NCBI GenBank assembly: GCA_030734395.1
Contig: JAUZTG010000044.1
Coordinates: forward strand, 434,001 to 498,000
Direction: 5' to 3'
Length of the DNA stretch: 64,000 bases
Source of the DNA: Sarocladium kiliense
Lineage: Eukaryota > Ascomycota > Sordariomycetes > Hypocreales > Sarocladiaceae
Position numbers and translations under genes: made by a program. The notes under the pieces are model-generated. The model worked only from the letters and a program-made list of their open reading frames with translations, ran no database searches and was not told where the DNA came from. Of the stretch, positions 11,483 to 21,928 are shown piece by piece. Every line of letters starts with the position of its first letter. Positions within the stretch are counted from its first letter, which is position 1.

Positions 11483-12362
11483 CTAGTGGAAGTTGGCCAG
11501 CGCAGCAACAACCGCGCCGACAGCGACGGCCATGGTGGAAAGGCCGAGAGCTCCGGCACCAGCCTGAACGGGAGTCTCCTCAGGAGCAGGGGACACAACA
11601 TCCTGTGACTTCTTGTTAGCATAACGACAGAGAAAGACAGAAGCCCATATACTAGGTTAGCTTACCGAAGGCTTGTGCGACTCGTGCTCTACTGGAGTGG
11701 TGGCGTCGGGCTTGGCCTCAGCGGTGGAAAGAGTGGTGTGAGCGGCAGTGGCATGGCCATACTCAGCATCGGTTGTAGCTGCGGCACCATTCTCGGCCTC
11801 GGTGGAGGCAGCGGGCTCTGGCGCGGTCTCAGATGCAGCCTCCGAAGCGGCTTCGGTTGCAGAGGCAGCTTCAGTCACGGCAGCCTGGCTCGTAGACTGA
11901 GCCGCAGCAGATGTGGTGGTAGTATCCGAGCCACCCTCGGAGCCATCATCAGTCGGCTCAGGATCGGTGTCTTCCCCAGCAGGCTTGGGAGTAGCATCAA
12001 GACCACAAGCATTGGCCGCGGGCACGACCTGGGGGCTGTAGTACTGCCAGATCTCGAATTCAAGAGCGCAGTCAAGGCAGTCATCGAGAAGTCCGACCCA
12101 CTCATCACTGTCACAGTAGTCATCGGAATCCTGAGACTGAAGGATAGTGTTACCTGGAACAAGTCAGTATCGACAGCCAAGATGAGCAATTGGACATTGA
12201 TGTGATGGACGAACCGCAGGCAGAGTGGCACTCAAACTTAGGACCTGAGGTCTGGCGCTTGTTGAGGGGAACACTGTCAGGGAACTGGAATTCCCTGGCC
12301 GAGACCGAGGCCAGGACCATTACGGGAGCCGCAACAGCGACAGAGAAAAGAGTGGCGTGCAT
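11483..12362 (-). CDS. GPI-anchored Ser/Thr-rich cell-surface protein
   Basis: Three exons (12362-12215, 12153-11666, 11602-11483) give 251 aa. An N-terminal signal peptide (MHATLFSVAVAAPVMVLASV) is followed by a Lys-Arg site and a cysteine domain of about 70 residues with the arrangement CHSAC...CDSDEW...DDCLDCALEFEIW...ANACGL, a pattern I associate with small fungal wall or secreted proteins. Then comes a Thr/Ser/Ala/Glu-rich stalk expected to be O-glycosylated, and a hydrophobic C-terminal end (GAGALGLSTMAVAVGAVVAA) preceded by small residues, typical of a GPI-attachment signal. Intron 1 uses the unusual donor GTTCGT. A TATA box lies about 105 bp upstream. Confidence 0.8.
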
Positions 12363-12466
12363 CTTGTGGCTGGTAAACAACAACGAGTGGATGAGTGAGT
12401 GGGAACGAAGGTGTTACTCTTGGACTTGAAGATGGCTGGGCTCTGGGCGATGGACCAAGAGCTTAC

Positions 12467-12472
12467 TTATAC
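12467..12472 (-). promoter_or_regulatory. TATA box of the GPI-protein gene
   Basis: TATAAG on the minus strand, about 105 bp before the ATG at 12362. The spacing fits fungal promoters. Confidence 0.5.
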
Positions 12473-12850
12473 CCTTGTGAACCAGAGCTAGGGAGCACCG
12501 GAAGCAATAATCTTACCCAATTCTCTGGGTCTAGCTAGTTCTTTCCATTCCGGACAATGGGCCACAAGTCCGAACACGATCAATATCCCCATCTCGTTTG
12601 ACAAACCTGGGTTTGGACCAGGGTTCAGCAGGTACCAAGGCCGAGTTCTTTTCGTTACCTAGCGCTTTGAATTAGCCATCTCCTTCCACAAATGGTTTGA
12701 CCAGCCACAAAACCGTCTCCTCGCCTGATCACACCGACATCGGCTCCATGCGCCGAGACGCGAGCTCAGAGCTGGATCACTTCCTGGCCCCGTTGGCACA
12801 AGCGGTGGACCAATCATAGCAGCGGAAGCCATCTAATCAGATCAAGCCGC

Positions 12851-12870
12851 ATCAGATAAGATGATCTGAT
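12851..12870. promoter_or_regulatory. inverted repeat with paired GATA motifs
   Basis: ATCAGAT, 6 bases, then ATCTGAT form a perfect 7-bp inverted repeat. AGATAA (12854-12859) and TGATAA (overlapping the right arm, to 12872) both match the HGATAR site of fungal GATA factors such as the nitrogen and siderophore regulators. Function is inferred from the motif only. Confidence 0.4.
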
Positions 12871-13100
12871 AAAATCGCTCACACCACCCTCCATCATGTG
12901 GCCGGTTCCAATAGTTTCACTTTGAAGTCACGCTAAAGCACCTTTGACAAAACTTTCACTCTTGGCAGGCTGCAAAGAGCCATCACGCGACCCTTCCGAG
13001 CCGAGGATGGTAGCCTGCTTGATAGTTTTGCCGTCCGGCCCAGGTCGCTTAAACCTGTGATTCGGCTGGGCCGGGCATGGTAGCCCATCCCCCCATCAAG

Positions 13101-13106
13101 TATAAG
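13101..13106 (+). promoter_or_regulatory. TATA box of the BIM1-like gene
   Basis: TATAAG located 126 bp before the ATG at 13227. The position limits how far upstream an extra 5' exon could lie. Confidence 0.5.
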
Positions 13107-13226
13107 ACTCATGCTTAATCACGAGAAAGCATAATCAAACTTGCAGTACGAGTGATCGCCCAAAGCGAGAAACGTTGGGATTGCTGTTCTTAGTTTCAGG
13201 AGCTTCAGAAACGCTACTACATCACA

Positions 13227-14149
13227 ATGGCAACACACTCCGACGATATGGGCCCGGCGGCTTTCATGTGGCCGCCGGACAGAGTCTGGTCCGCTGCGGC
13301 AGACAATCAGGCCCCTTGTGGCTCAGTAGCCGGAGTTGGTAACAGAACCAATTTCCCCCTGAGTAAGCTCACGCAATCAGTCCACATGTAAAGCGGGCAT
13401 GTACTGACTTGGAAAATAGGTGGTGGTCAAATTGCTCTTGTCACACAGGATGAAGCTTGGGACCTGGAACTGAGCGTGGCTCACGTTGACAGTATGTCCC
13501 ATATGCTGATCAGATCTTTACCGTGGTGGCTAACACATCGTGACTAGACCCCAGATCTAACGATGACTTCGACTTGCTCATCGATGTGATGGCCTTCCGC
13601 GACCTCGACTTGGGCCACACTTGTGTCACAGTTGATGACAGTCATCCTTCCCTCAAGGTTGGCGATAATGCAACTCTGCAGATCAAGTACATCTCTGAGT
13701 TCGATACCCCTCGCAACCAGACCTTCTACGCCTGTGCGGATATCGTCTATGTTGATGATATCCCTTACGACATGAGTTCTCGTTGCTTCAACGCAACACA
13801 GCCAGACACCGGGGACTCGGATAGCTCTAAGGACTCCGACAAGTCTGGGTCTGATGATAACGACGACGATGCTGATAAGGACGAGTCCGGTAGCAACGAC
13901 TCCAGCTCCTCCTCCGGCGGCGGCGGCAAGTCTGGTCTCTCTGGTGGTGCTATTGCTGGTATTGTGGTGGGCTCTCTTGCTGGTGTTGCAGGTCTAGCTG
14001 CTGCTGCTATCTTCTTCAACAGGAAGAGGCAACAGAAGCTTCGTGCGGATAGACAGAGGGAGCGGGAGTCGGCACGGAATATTCAGAAGTACGGCCAAGA
14101 AGATGCTCGGACGAACTCGACATCTAGTGTGCGGATGCAAAACCTTTGA
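13227..14149 (+). CDS. BIM1-like (X325) copper-acquisition-factor domain protein with C-terminal membrane anchor
   Basis: Three exons (13227-13362, 13420-13491, 13548-14149) give 269 aa. The domain shows GPAAFMWPPDRVW, APCGS, NRTNFPLSGGQIALV, an LGHTCV strand and the FYACADI motif, matching Bim1-like fungal proteins related in fold to LPMOs that bind copper through an N-terminal His. After a 50-residue Asp/Ser-rich acidic linker comes a transmembrane helix (GGAIAGIVVGSLAGVAGLAA) and a basic cytosolic tail. Oddly, the frame opens with MATHSDDMG, so His4 sits where the mature N terminus of a secreted relative would be, but no signal peptide precedes it; an in-frame stop lies 12 codons upstream. 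The start has a strong context (CACAATGGC). Domain assignment is firm; topology is uncertain. Confidence 0.8.
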
Positions 14150-14552
14150 GCTATAGGACGGGTCTCTCTGCAACTTTGTAAAAGAACAAGAACATAGCAT
14201 GCTTCTCATGACAGAATTGTACGGCCGAGAATGATACTCAATTTCAAACAGATGAGATGATCTCCTCCATGCTGTTTGAAAACCACAAGGGAGCCTCTTC
14301 GGCATCTGTCGGCTTGCCACTAGAGAGGGATTATTTAGTACCTGACTGAGGCCGTTGCAATTTACCCGGCCTTACCATTGGAGGAGAGGTGACCAGCCAG
14401 CCAAAATGGAACAAGATCCTTGCAGAAGATACGTTACATCAAAGCGTTGCTATATGGTGGCTAAGGAACAGGGTTGATGCCGTCATTTTCCTTGCCAAGA
14501 AAGCCGGCATCTTCTGTCATTTTTTGATGAGAACAACGTGAGATTCTTGATT
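14150..14552. other. convergent intergenic region
   Basis: The 3' flanks of the BIM1-like gene and the receptor-like gene. Nothing further seen. Confidence 0.5.
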
Positions 14553-15978
14553 CTAAACGCCCGACCTATCTAAGTCCTTACGCGAATCATACTCAATTTC
14601 CACAACAGTGTCGTTGTGAACGAGGATTCCGTTTCCATGCTCTGGATCAGATCGAACAGATGCTGGCCCCGTGATTACAGTGTGAACACCCTCCGTACCC
14701 TTGCCGTTGACCGAATCAAACGAACCGTCTTGGTTGATATCTGCGAGTTGATATGTCGAGCTTGTATCGTCGTCCTTCACAGCTCTTGATCTGACAAGAG
14801 TCGAAACCTTGCCCACTCTGCTTCTGTTCTGACTTTGAGGGTAGCTGTTGCCACTGAGGTGATAGCCCTGTCCGCTGATACCGTAAGAGGTCTTTTTGCC
14901 GTAGGAGCTAAGGAAACCCTTGGGAACAAGCTTGGTAACAATCGGCCGGAGAAGAGGAAAACAAGCTAGGCCCATAAGTCAGCGTGGCTACTTTCGACCC
15001 GTCGGTCTCTGGATCGCTTACCTGACACGATGGCAATATTCACCTCCACAGATCCCCACACACAGAACATGGCATACTCGTATGGCTGTTGAGTTGGATC
15101 GTCCGGTACCCTGGGAGGCCTGACCATTTCGTATAGTACAAATGCAGAGGCCATGCAAACTCTACACGGTAAGGTTAGATTCATCTCCATGTGAGTGGCT
15201 TCTTGGATCAAGTAAGACGTACATGAGTCCGACCAAGAAAAGACCCGCGACTGCCATCTTTTGGCCGATGCGCATGCGCAGATGGAAGACCTCGATCAGG
15301 GGGAGAATCAAGATTATAATATCCAAGATGAAGTGTGTCGTAATGGTGCCGAGGAAGAACTTGTTGCTATCGATGTTGCACACCTTATCCGTGATGGTGT
15401 AATCCCACAACGATTGAACGGGAACGCAGCGAAAGGTAAGCATGAAGGTTCGCAGGATAATCCATATGCCCACTATGACAAGAAGGCTGATGATGGGGAT
15501 GCGGATCGATGATGTTTTGAACAGTCGCCAGTATAAGCACAAGATTGCAATCTTCGAGCAGGCAATCGACGAGGCGTAGCACAGTGAATTGAAGAAGCTC
15601 AAGAATCTGGATCGTTCGAGGATGGCCTCCTTCTCGTCACTGGGAATTGTGTCGGGGATGATGACGCCGAGATAGGTATGTCTCGTCCCTTTGTGCTGCC
15701 ATTAGTCTTTGCAGGCTTCCGATAAGGACGAAGGTGCTTACATTCAAGCATGATAGCACAATATCCAGTGGCAAATACCTGTCATGCTCTTCAGTAAATG
15801 CTGTTGATCCATATTTCCCTCCATCAACACTCACAAATGCGAGCATGGCAGCATAGTCATCAACCCACCACGAGATCTTGGTCAATCTTCGTGCCCAGAT
15901 TCGCATGGCCAGTGCAAGCAGCGCCGCAATCCATGGTATTGCGACGCTGGTATAGATGTCAACTTGCATGCCCGCCAT
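14553..15978 (-). CDS. PTH11/rhodopsin-type seven-helix membrane protein
   Basis: Five exons (15978-15835, 15778-15742, 15688-15223, 15161-15022, 14965-14553) give 399 aa. The start at 15978 yields MAGMQVDIYTSVAIPWIAAL, the first membrane helix, then RIWARR, ISWWVDDY and further helices; the LCLYWRLF, RTFMLTFRCVPVQSLWD and FILDIIILILPL segments are hallmarks of the fungal rhodopsin-like/PTH11-related integral membrane family. Seven helices can be placed before residue 285; the remaining 115 residues form a polar cytosolic tail. PTH11 itself senses surface cues in a rice pathogen, but most members, including this one, have no known ligand. The 37-nt second exon is unusually small but keeps the frame. 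Confidence 0.85.
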
Positions 15979-17742
15979 GGGTTCGCTTCTTTTCAACACC
16001 CTCGATACATAGGTCGTGCCCTCGCGGAACTGCCAAGCTGTCGACGGCGAAACCACGTGGTGAACAATTTCGAGTAAATGAGAGGAGTTGAACGTCAAGA
16101 CGACGGGTGGCGGCGTTGCACCAAGGCCAATCTTTATCTCTACTTATGGACGGACACAAGTGTCTCCAGCCCTGACACGCGCTCAGTTAGGGGAAAGTGT
16201 CTGTCCGCGATCCAGTGGTGTAGTCTAGTGTCACTACTCCAGGCTTGGAATCATGGATTCGGATCGTATCTAGTGAACCAGGCTATTGACTGATAGATGA
16301 CCATGATTTGATGGACAACGCTCTTCCATCTTCTTAGCAGCGATGAGCGCATGTACTGCCAATCACTTCAAGGAAATGTCACGACAGCCAGACTAGCCAA
16401 GGCTGCTAATGGGGAGCCCAACGCCATCCGTATCATCGTATAGACTCGTTCTTTCGGCTTCGAGGACTCGAATGTCATAAAAGAAGGAGAAAGATAGGAC
16501 TGACTCGCGTGTTGTGACCAGGCTTTGGTGGCTTTGGTTGGACAACGAAGCCACCAGGCTAGAGCTAGTCCAGGCTTGTGAAAGGGGAACATCTAAGCGA
16601 AATGCAAGCCCTTCGGACAAAGCGCAAATACTTGCAGATGAGGCGACTGATGGGCCTCGTCAGCTATCGTCAGGGGTATCTCCTGAGCTGCCAAGAGCGT
16701 GGTTTAAAAGGATTCAAGTGAGGCGCACTTAGTAACGTCAGCTCTCGATGTTGTGGTCTGAGCGTAGTCTATCCGAGCAAGACGCGCGGTTTAGTCCTGA
16801 ACGTAGCGCGAAGAACCGCAGAGGCCCAAGCGTCGCTTTAGCAAGCTTGTTGGTGGGATTCACAATGACAAGCTTTGAGCTCATGCCATTTCGGTCGTGG
16901 TTCTCAGAGTTGGTAAGGCCAGATGAAACCTGTTATCTGCACACACTGCGCAATGCTACGAGCATCGACCAGAGTCCAGCTCCAGCCACAAAAGTGTCAT
17001 TTTGAAGTGGAGTGATAAGGGATTCGACATATGAAAAGACCTTGCTAAGGTAGGCATGTGCAGGCTAGATCTTTCTTTGACCACGTCCCCAACAGCTTGG
17101 ACCATCCAAGGGCTGTCAACGCCCCTCAAGGCTGAACCTGCTGAACCTAGGCTACCCCATGATGGAACCAACAACTCCACACAGCTGAAAGACTGGTTGC
17201 ACGCTATAGTTTGACAAGTCTGATCTGCGGATATTCGCTAGGACTAGAGGTGGCCGTCGATGGCGTGTTTTTCGGCGTCGATGTGCGCCGGAGGCCGTCT
17301 CTCCCGGAAAGGTGTGGCAATCCCATCTATCTTCAATTAGGTTCAGTACGAGAAGTATGCAACTCATTCATGCAGATCATCTGTGTGAAGTCGGAGGTCA
17401 GTCATTAGCCACTGCCACGGTTGTCTTCAACTGTTTGTGTCCCGTGGGCCCTCGCGACCCGAGTATCAGCACTGGATCTTGAGACTGTCCAAGTCAGGAG
17501 TCTGATGCGATCCAATCTCATTCAAAGCCCGCTACTTCGATTCAACGCTCCGGAAACTTGGCTGTGTGAAGTACGCATTCTTCTCTAAACCAATGCCCCT
17601 GCAGCCTGTGTCTTTCGCTAATCTTGCTGACGTGGACGATCACGTTTGCTTCATTGTCATGGGATTTGGCAAGTACCTGAGAGCGATTCAACAGAATACT
17701 TATTGGGCACACTTTGTGTTATTCCTAGTACATGACCTTTTC
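15979..17742. other. long intergenic region, nothing recognised
   Basis: 1.76 kb without a supported gene on either strand. Open stretches are short and their translations lack coding character. I looked for short secreted-protein exons near CACAATG starts: the frame from 16864 gives only 46 residues and no cysteine pattern. Confidence 0.45.
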
Positions 17743-18561
17743 CTAACCCTGGAGCAGCTTCAAGGCCTCCTCTTTGACAGTTTGCATTGCAGCTCGGTAA
17801 ATGGCTGGACCAACGCTGATCCTCGCGACACCCAGCTGTGAAAGGTCCTTGACCGTCAGCCCTGGGACGGCACTGGCTTGGATGGCCACCCGTCCTTGAA
17901 GCTCCTTGACTAGCCTTTCGATCTGAGGCTTGCCAAGTGAAGAACCCCAGTAGAAGACTGTCGTAGCGCCAAGCTCGAGGAAGGCCTTGCCCCTTGTCAA
18001 GGCAGCCTCCATCCTCATATCGTCAGTGAGATCCGGTGAAGGAGCTAGGACGAAGGCATCGCAGCGAGCGTTGAGAACAAAGTCGGGACATCCCTCATCA
18101 GCAGCTGCCTGCATGGCAGACCGTAGACGCTGGACCTGATCCTCGAGTGAGTACAGTGAGCCGCCAATGCCTTTGTTGAAGCCTGCAGAGGGGATACTGT
18201 CCTCGATATTGACGCCGACGGCACCCAATTTGACGACGCGTTTCACTGTATCGACGATGTCATCACCGTATCCGTCCTGAATATCGACGGATAATGGAAG
18301 ACCAGCCTTGATGGCGAATGGGGAAATGCGAGAGATGGCATCGAGGTTCTGCTCCTTGCTGAGCTCCTCGTCCTTGACGCCTAGGGTAGCAGCGACGGCC
18401 CATGATGCGGTCGCGATGGCCTTGACAGGGCCATTTCCGGGAGAGGAATTGAGAGAAGTGAGAGCATTGATGGACGAAACGTCCCATACATTTGCGAAGA
18501 CGACGGGGGCTGACGGGACATGGAGAGACTTGAGGGTTCGTGCGAAGGTATTGGCGGCCAT
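17743..18561 (-). CDS. PEP mutase / isocitrate lyase superfamily enzyme
   Basis: A single-exon 272-aa protein. The TIM-barrel family signatures are APVVFANVWDVSSINAL near the N terminus, a metal-binding LSVDIQDGYGDDI loop, GAVGVNIEDS, FVLNARCDAFV and the C-terminal RISVGPAIYRAAMQ. These fit the PEP_mutase branch that cleaves or rearranges C-C or C-P bonds of 2-oxo/2-hydroxy acids. The catalytic KKCGH loop of isocitrate and methylisocitrate lyases is absent: GFNKGIGGSLYSLED occupies that region. The substrate therefore cannot be inferred. The ATG in the context CACAATGGCCGCC is clearly the start. The promoter side carries a small tandem repeat at 18668-18702. Confidence 0.85.
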   Translation of the reverse strand: MAANTFARTLKSLHVPSAPVVFANVWDVSSINALTSLNSSPGNGPVKAIATASWAVAATLGVKDEELSKEQNLDAISRISPFAIKAGLPLSVDIQDGYGDDIVDTVKRVVKLGAVGVNIEDSIPSAGFNKGIGGSLYSLEDQVQRLRSAMQAAADEGCPDFVLNARCDAFVLAPSPDLTDDMRMEAALTRGKAFLELGATTVFYWGSSLGKPQIERLVKELQGRVAIQASAVPGLTVKDLSQLGVARISVGPAIYRAAMQTVKEEALKLLQG

Positions 18562-18667
18562 TGTGACGATAGTGTGTAATGCTGGAGTTGTCACAGCGTA
18601 TAAAGGTAGAAGTGATGGCTCAGGTATGCTGCTGCCAATCCTGCACTTTATTCTTATAGGCGTCGAA

Positions 18668-18702
18668 GAATTGAGCGATTGGAATTGATTGGAATTGAGC
18701 GA
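18668..18702. repeat. short tandem/direct repeat
   Basis: GAATTGAGCGA occurs at 18668-18678 and again at 18692-18702, and TTGGAATTGA is repeated perfectly in tandem at 18679-18698. The block sits 107-141 bp before the PEP-mutase-family start codon, so it may be regulatory or a small slippage product. Confidence 0.6.
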
Positions 18703-19097
18703 GGTGCTTGGTAATCGAGTTCACGATGAAAGCTGGCGATGAAGTCGCTGATCGTGAATGTCAGTTGCAGGGCGTGCCGAGCTCGGCATACCTTAGAGGT
18801 GACTGTTCTGGAGGGGATGGCTGGTCACGGCTCATGTGCGCGCGCCGTTGGAGATGGTCAAACCCAAAAGCAACACAGCCATTTCAGGGTCACATACTTG
18901 TCACTCTGCCTCACCATAAGCTTCAATTACTTTGAATGACTGGAGGAAAGCAAAGGAATTGCCAGGGTTATCGCGACTTGATCAATTGTTGTGGTCCAGT
19001 AGGTCACAGACACAAACATATTTCCTGGGAATACACTAGGATATAGATTCAACTTTTGCCGCGCGAGCCGTAGTTAAAATGTTTTCAGATGAAGATC

Positions 19098-19346
19098 TCA
19101 GAAGACATTTCGAGCTTTGTCTTTTGACACCTTCTCGATGATAACTTCAAGTGCCCGTTTTGAATTGGTCTTTGTTTTGAGCCTCGACTCTAGCCAGGCG
19201 TCGCGGTACATTTTGCATTCACCATGCTGTGCCGTGGGCTCTGTGACATCCGAAGAAAAACTTAACTCAGCCGTTACCCCATGTAATAGAAAATGAAAGA
19301 TATCTATGTCTACTTCACAGGTCTCACACTCAATAGATAAGCTCAT
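19098..19346 (-). CDS. possible small ORF, unknown
   Basis: An 82-aa frame with ATG start (MSLSIECETCEVDIDIFHFL...) and a Lys-rich C terminus. It has no signal peptide, domain or intron that I recognise. It could be a real small gene, a remnant exon or chance. Confidence 0.2.
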   Translation of the reverse strand: MSLSIECETCEVDIDIFHFLLHGVTAELSFSSDVTEPTAQHGECKMYRDAWLESRLKTKTNSKRALEVIIEKVSKDKARNVF

Positions 19347-19899
19347 GCTGCACGAGTCCGCGGGTAGAGTTTAGGGTATGTTAGCCAACTTGGGCAAGGC
19401 AAAGACCGACGAGTTGCTGGACAAGACTACGTCCAGGATTCGCGAACAATCATGTAGACTCATCGAAGGAGCCTATCTCGACTTCCAATGTGAAAAGAGC
19501 AAGCATCAATCGCCTTGTTTCCTATATAAAATTACAGCATTTTATTCCAATGCAGAGTAGGATGCACGAGGGTGTAAGTGCAACAGTTCCTACGTTGGGC
19601 GATATGCTTGGGGCGGAGGCCGACGCCTGTTCTAAGCCCAAAAGTACAGTAGCTTGAGCTGGAATTTCCCGCTTGCTGGCTTCGACGACTTGCTAGTGAT
19701 TGATTGGGGGCTCGGCAGGGCATCTCTGACACCGTCATTCACTGCGCTGCGCGTGAATATTCGTCCATGAACCAATGGACCAAGGCTCGTATTGTGAACT
19801 GCCTCAGCGCCGCCATCAACCACAAGGCCCATTGTAACCAGAACTTTGCCCAGTGAATCACTACCGACAAGCTCAACGCAGCGGTTGTACACAACTGTC

Positions 19900-20517
19900 A
19901 TGTCGATCTCGCTGCGGGAGGCGACGTTGGAGGACGTCGATCAGATCTGCGACGTGAACCTCTCAGCCTTCAGTGACGAGACCGTCAGCCTGCAAACCCT
20001 TCCTCGCGAGTCCGGAAGTGGCAGAGCATTCTTGAAGGAATCATTCATCAAGGACATCAACGATCCGAAAGTGCACGTCCTCGTCGTTACTGACGATGCC
20101 GATTCTGACCGCGTCATCGCAATCGCAAAGTGGAAATCCCCAGGTGCGGCCATTCCAGACCCTCCACCAGCGCATCTCTGGCCGCAGGATGGAAACCCCG
20201 AGCTAGCTGTGCGCTTCTTTGGAAAATTCGTTCGGGGTCACCGCGAGATCATGAAGGACCGGGATCACTGGTTCCTCGAGCTGGTTGCAACAGACAAGAA
20301 CGCTGGCGGGAGGGGCGCTGCGAGCAGATTGTTGAAGTGGGGGCTGGAGAGGGCGGATAGGGATGGCTTGCCTGCATATTTGGAAGCGACGGACGTGGGA
20401 GAGCCTATCTACGAGAAGAAGTTTGGGTTTCGGGTGGTGAGGAGAGATATGATCGATGTTGGAACCAAGGTCATTGATGTGCCGTTCATGATACGTGAGC
20501 CCCAGACCTCGAACTGA
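19900..20517 (+). CDS. GNAT-family N-acetyltransferase
   Basis: A 205-aa single-exon protein starting MSISLREATLEDVDQICDVN, the usual first strand and helix of GNAT enzymes. The acetyl-CoA-binding stretch is LELVATDKNAGGRGAASRLL (residues about 125-145), where the GRGAAS loop stands for the family's Q/RxxGxG/A motif, followed by the ADRDGLPAYLEATDVGEPIY and KFGFRVV strands. This resembles fungal small-molecule acetyltransferases; the acceptor is unknown. An upstream non-ATG extension has no domain support, so 19900 was chosen. Confidence 0.85.
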   Translation: MSISLREATLEDVDQICDVNLSAFSDETVSLQTLPRESGSGRAFLKESFIKDINDPKVHVLVVTDDADSDRVIAIAKWKSPGAAIPDPPPAHLWPQDGNPELAVRFFGKFVRGHREIMKDRDHWFLELVATDKNAGGRGAASRLLKWGLERADRDGLPAYLEATDVGEPIYEKKFGFRVVRRDMIDVGTKVIDVPFMIREPQTSN

Positions 20518-21928
20518 GAGGCCGCATGTAAAAAGCTATAGAGAACGCGATAGAGGTACATCTATGGCCAATTAGACGAAGCTACTTGCCTACCCTGACA
20601 TATCTACAGATGTCGGGGGCTACTCTCATTGTTTCCTCAGAAAGACCGAGCTCGTCAGTGGTTGTGGTTGAGCAACTGATATAATTTGGCCGAAGCGGGA
20701 CGCCTAGACTCATACCTCGGGATAGTGGCGTTGCTTATCCATCGCAGGCATTGCTCCCGGCGCCCGGTGGTCTTGGAACCATCAGCGATGTCTGCGGTCA
20801 ATAGAAGGTTCTTGGATCAACCGGAAAGCCGGACGACTCCGAGGCCGATTAGCGTCTCGAATCGGACCCCGTTGAGATCAGCCAATAGTCAGTCTAGTGA
20901 AGTATTTCACCGAATCTGAACAGAGCCCTTGTACGATGTAAAGTCGTGTGCCTCGGCATGTGTGCTGTTGGCAAGAACTCCACTTAGCCATGAACAAAGA
21001 ACCCATCGGACAAATCCGTGACGTGGTACTTTATGTAGAGCAGCAGACTCTGCGTCTAGTCCAGAGTAAGCAACCGGCCACAAGACAGCGAAGGTAATGT
21101 GCCGAGCGCTCGGTGACGGATCGGTGTTAGGCTGGGAGTAGTGGCGTAAGGTTCCTGGGCATGCCACGCCGATGCGCAGGCTTTGGAGGAATGGTCGCGT
21201 GATGTTTTTGACAAAATGACGAGACTATTTCCGAGAAGATCATAAGATCGACATGAGGAAATGTTTCTGTTGATGTGGGCAGTTGCTGAAGTCATGGAGA
21301 GCTGTTTTCCTAAGACCTATGCCGGCTTACATGGTGACCCAACGCCTGGTGCCCGTCTGCCAAGCATCAACTCAATCCCTTCGAAAAACTCACGAAACCC
21401 GACAATCACATGTAAGCCTTCAACCAAAGGGAGTAAACGCCTTGACGTGGATCCTGCCGCAGGTCTGTGTCGAGTCAAAGGCGCCTGACACGTTGACCCA
21501 GCGGAGGAGGCGGAGCGGCAATGGCGTCACTACTGTACTGTAAACTTTTCTATTTTCTTTCCAAGGCCACTAGCAAAGTTTCGGAGGGATCCAGACAGGG
21601 GTTCAGCTTCACATGGTCCCTCAACTCCGGACGCCTTCACGCTTTTCTCCCTCTTGATCCTATCCATACGTTTTTTTCTTCCTTCTCCCACATTTCTACT
21701 TCTGCCAGCCTCTGATTCTCCAGCTCGTGTTGTTCATACGTTCTTTCTTCCACATTCTGGGTTGCTGTGTTGTGTCTCATTCACTGGCACGCATATAGAT
21801 TCTTCGAAAGCCGTACCCACCGCTGTCCACGTCACCACTGTCACCACGTCACCGACGACTTCGAACTTGGACAACCCAAGACACATCGCAAACCGCACAA
21901 TCGATCGAGAGAGCACGTCCAGGGCATC
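20518..21928. other. intergenic and promoter region with pyrimidine-rich leader
   Basis: 1.4 kb without a recognised gene. From about 21635 to 21720 the plus strand is rich in C and T, including a run of seven T, which probably marks the core promoter and leader of the lipase gene starting at 21929. Confidence 0.5.

Larger units (their letters stand above)
12363..13226. other. divergent promoter of two surface-protein genes
   Basis: This 864-bp region separates the GPI protein (minus) from the BIM1-like gene (plus). It contains TATA boxes close to both genes, a CCAATCA box at 12810-12816, and a cluster of GATA motifs with an inverted repeat at 12851-12870. No gene is seen. Confidence 0.6.
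18562..19899. other. intergenic, with one weak small ORF
   Basis: No clear gene. An ATG-started 82-codon minus-strand frame at 19098-19346 is listed separately. Short GAATTGA repeats lie at 18668-18702. Confidence 0.45.
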
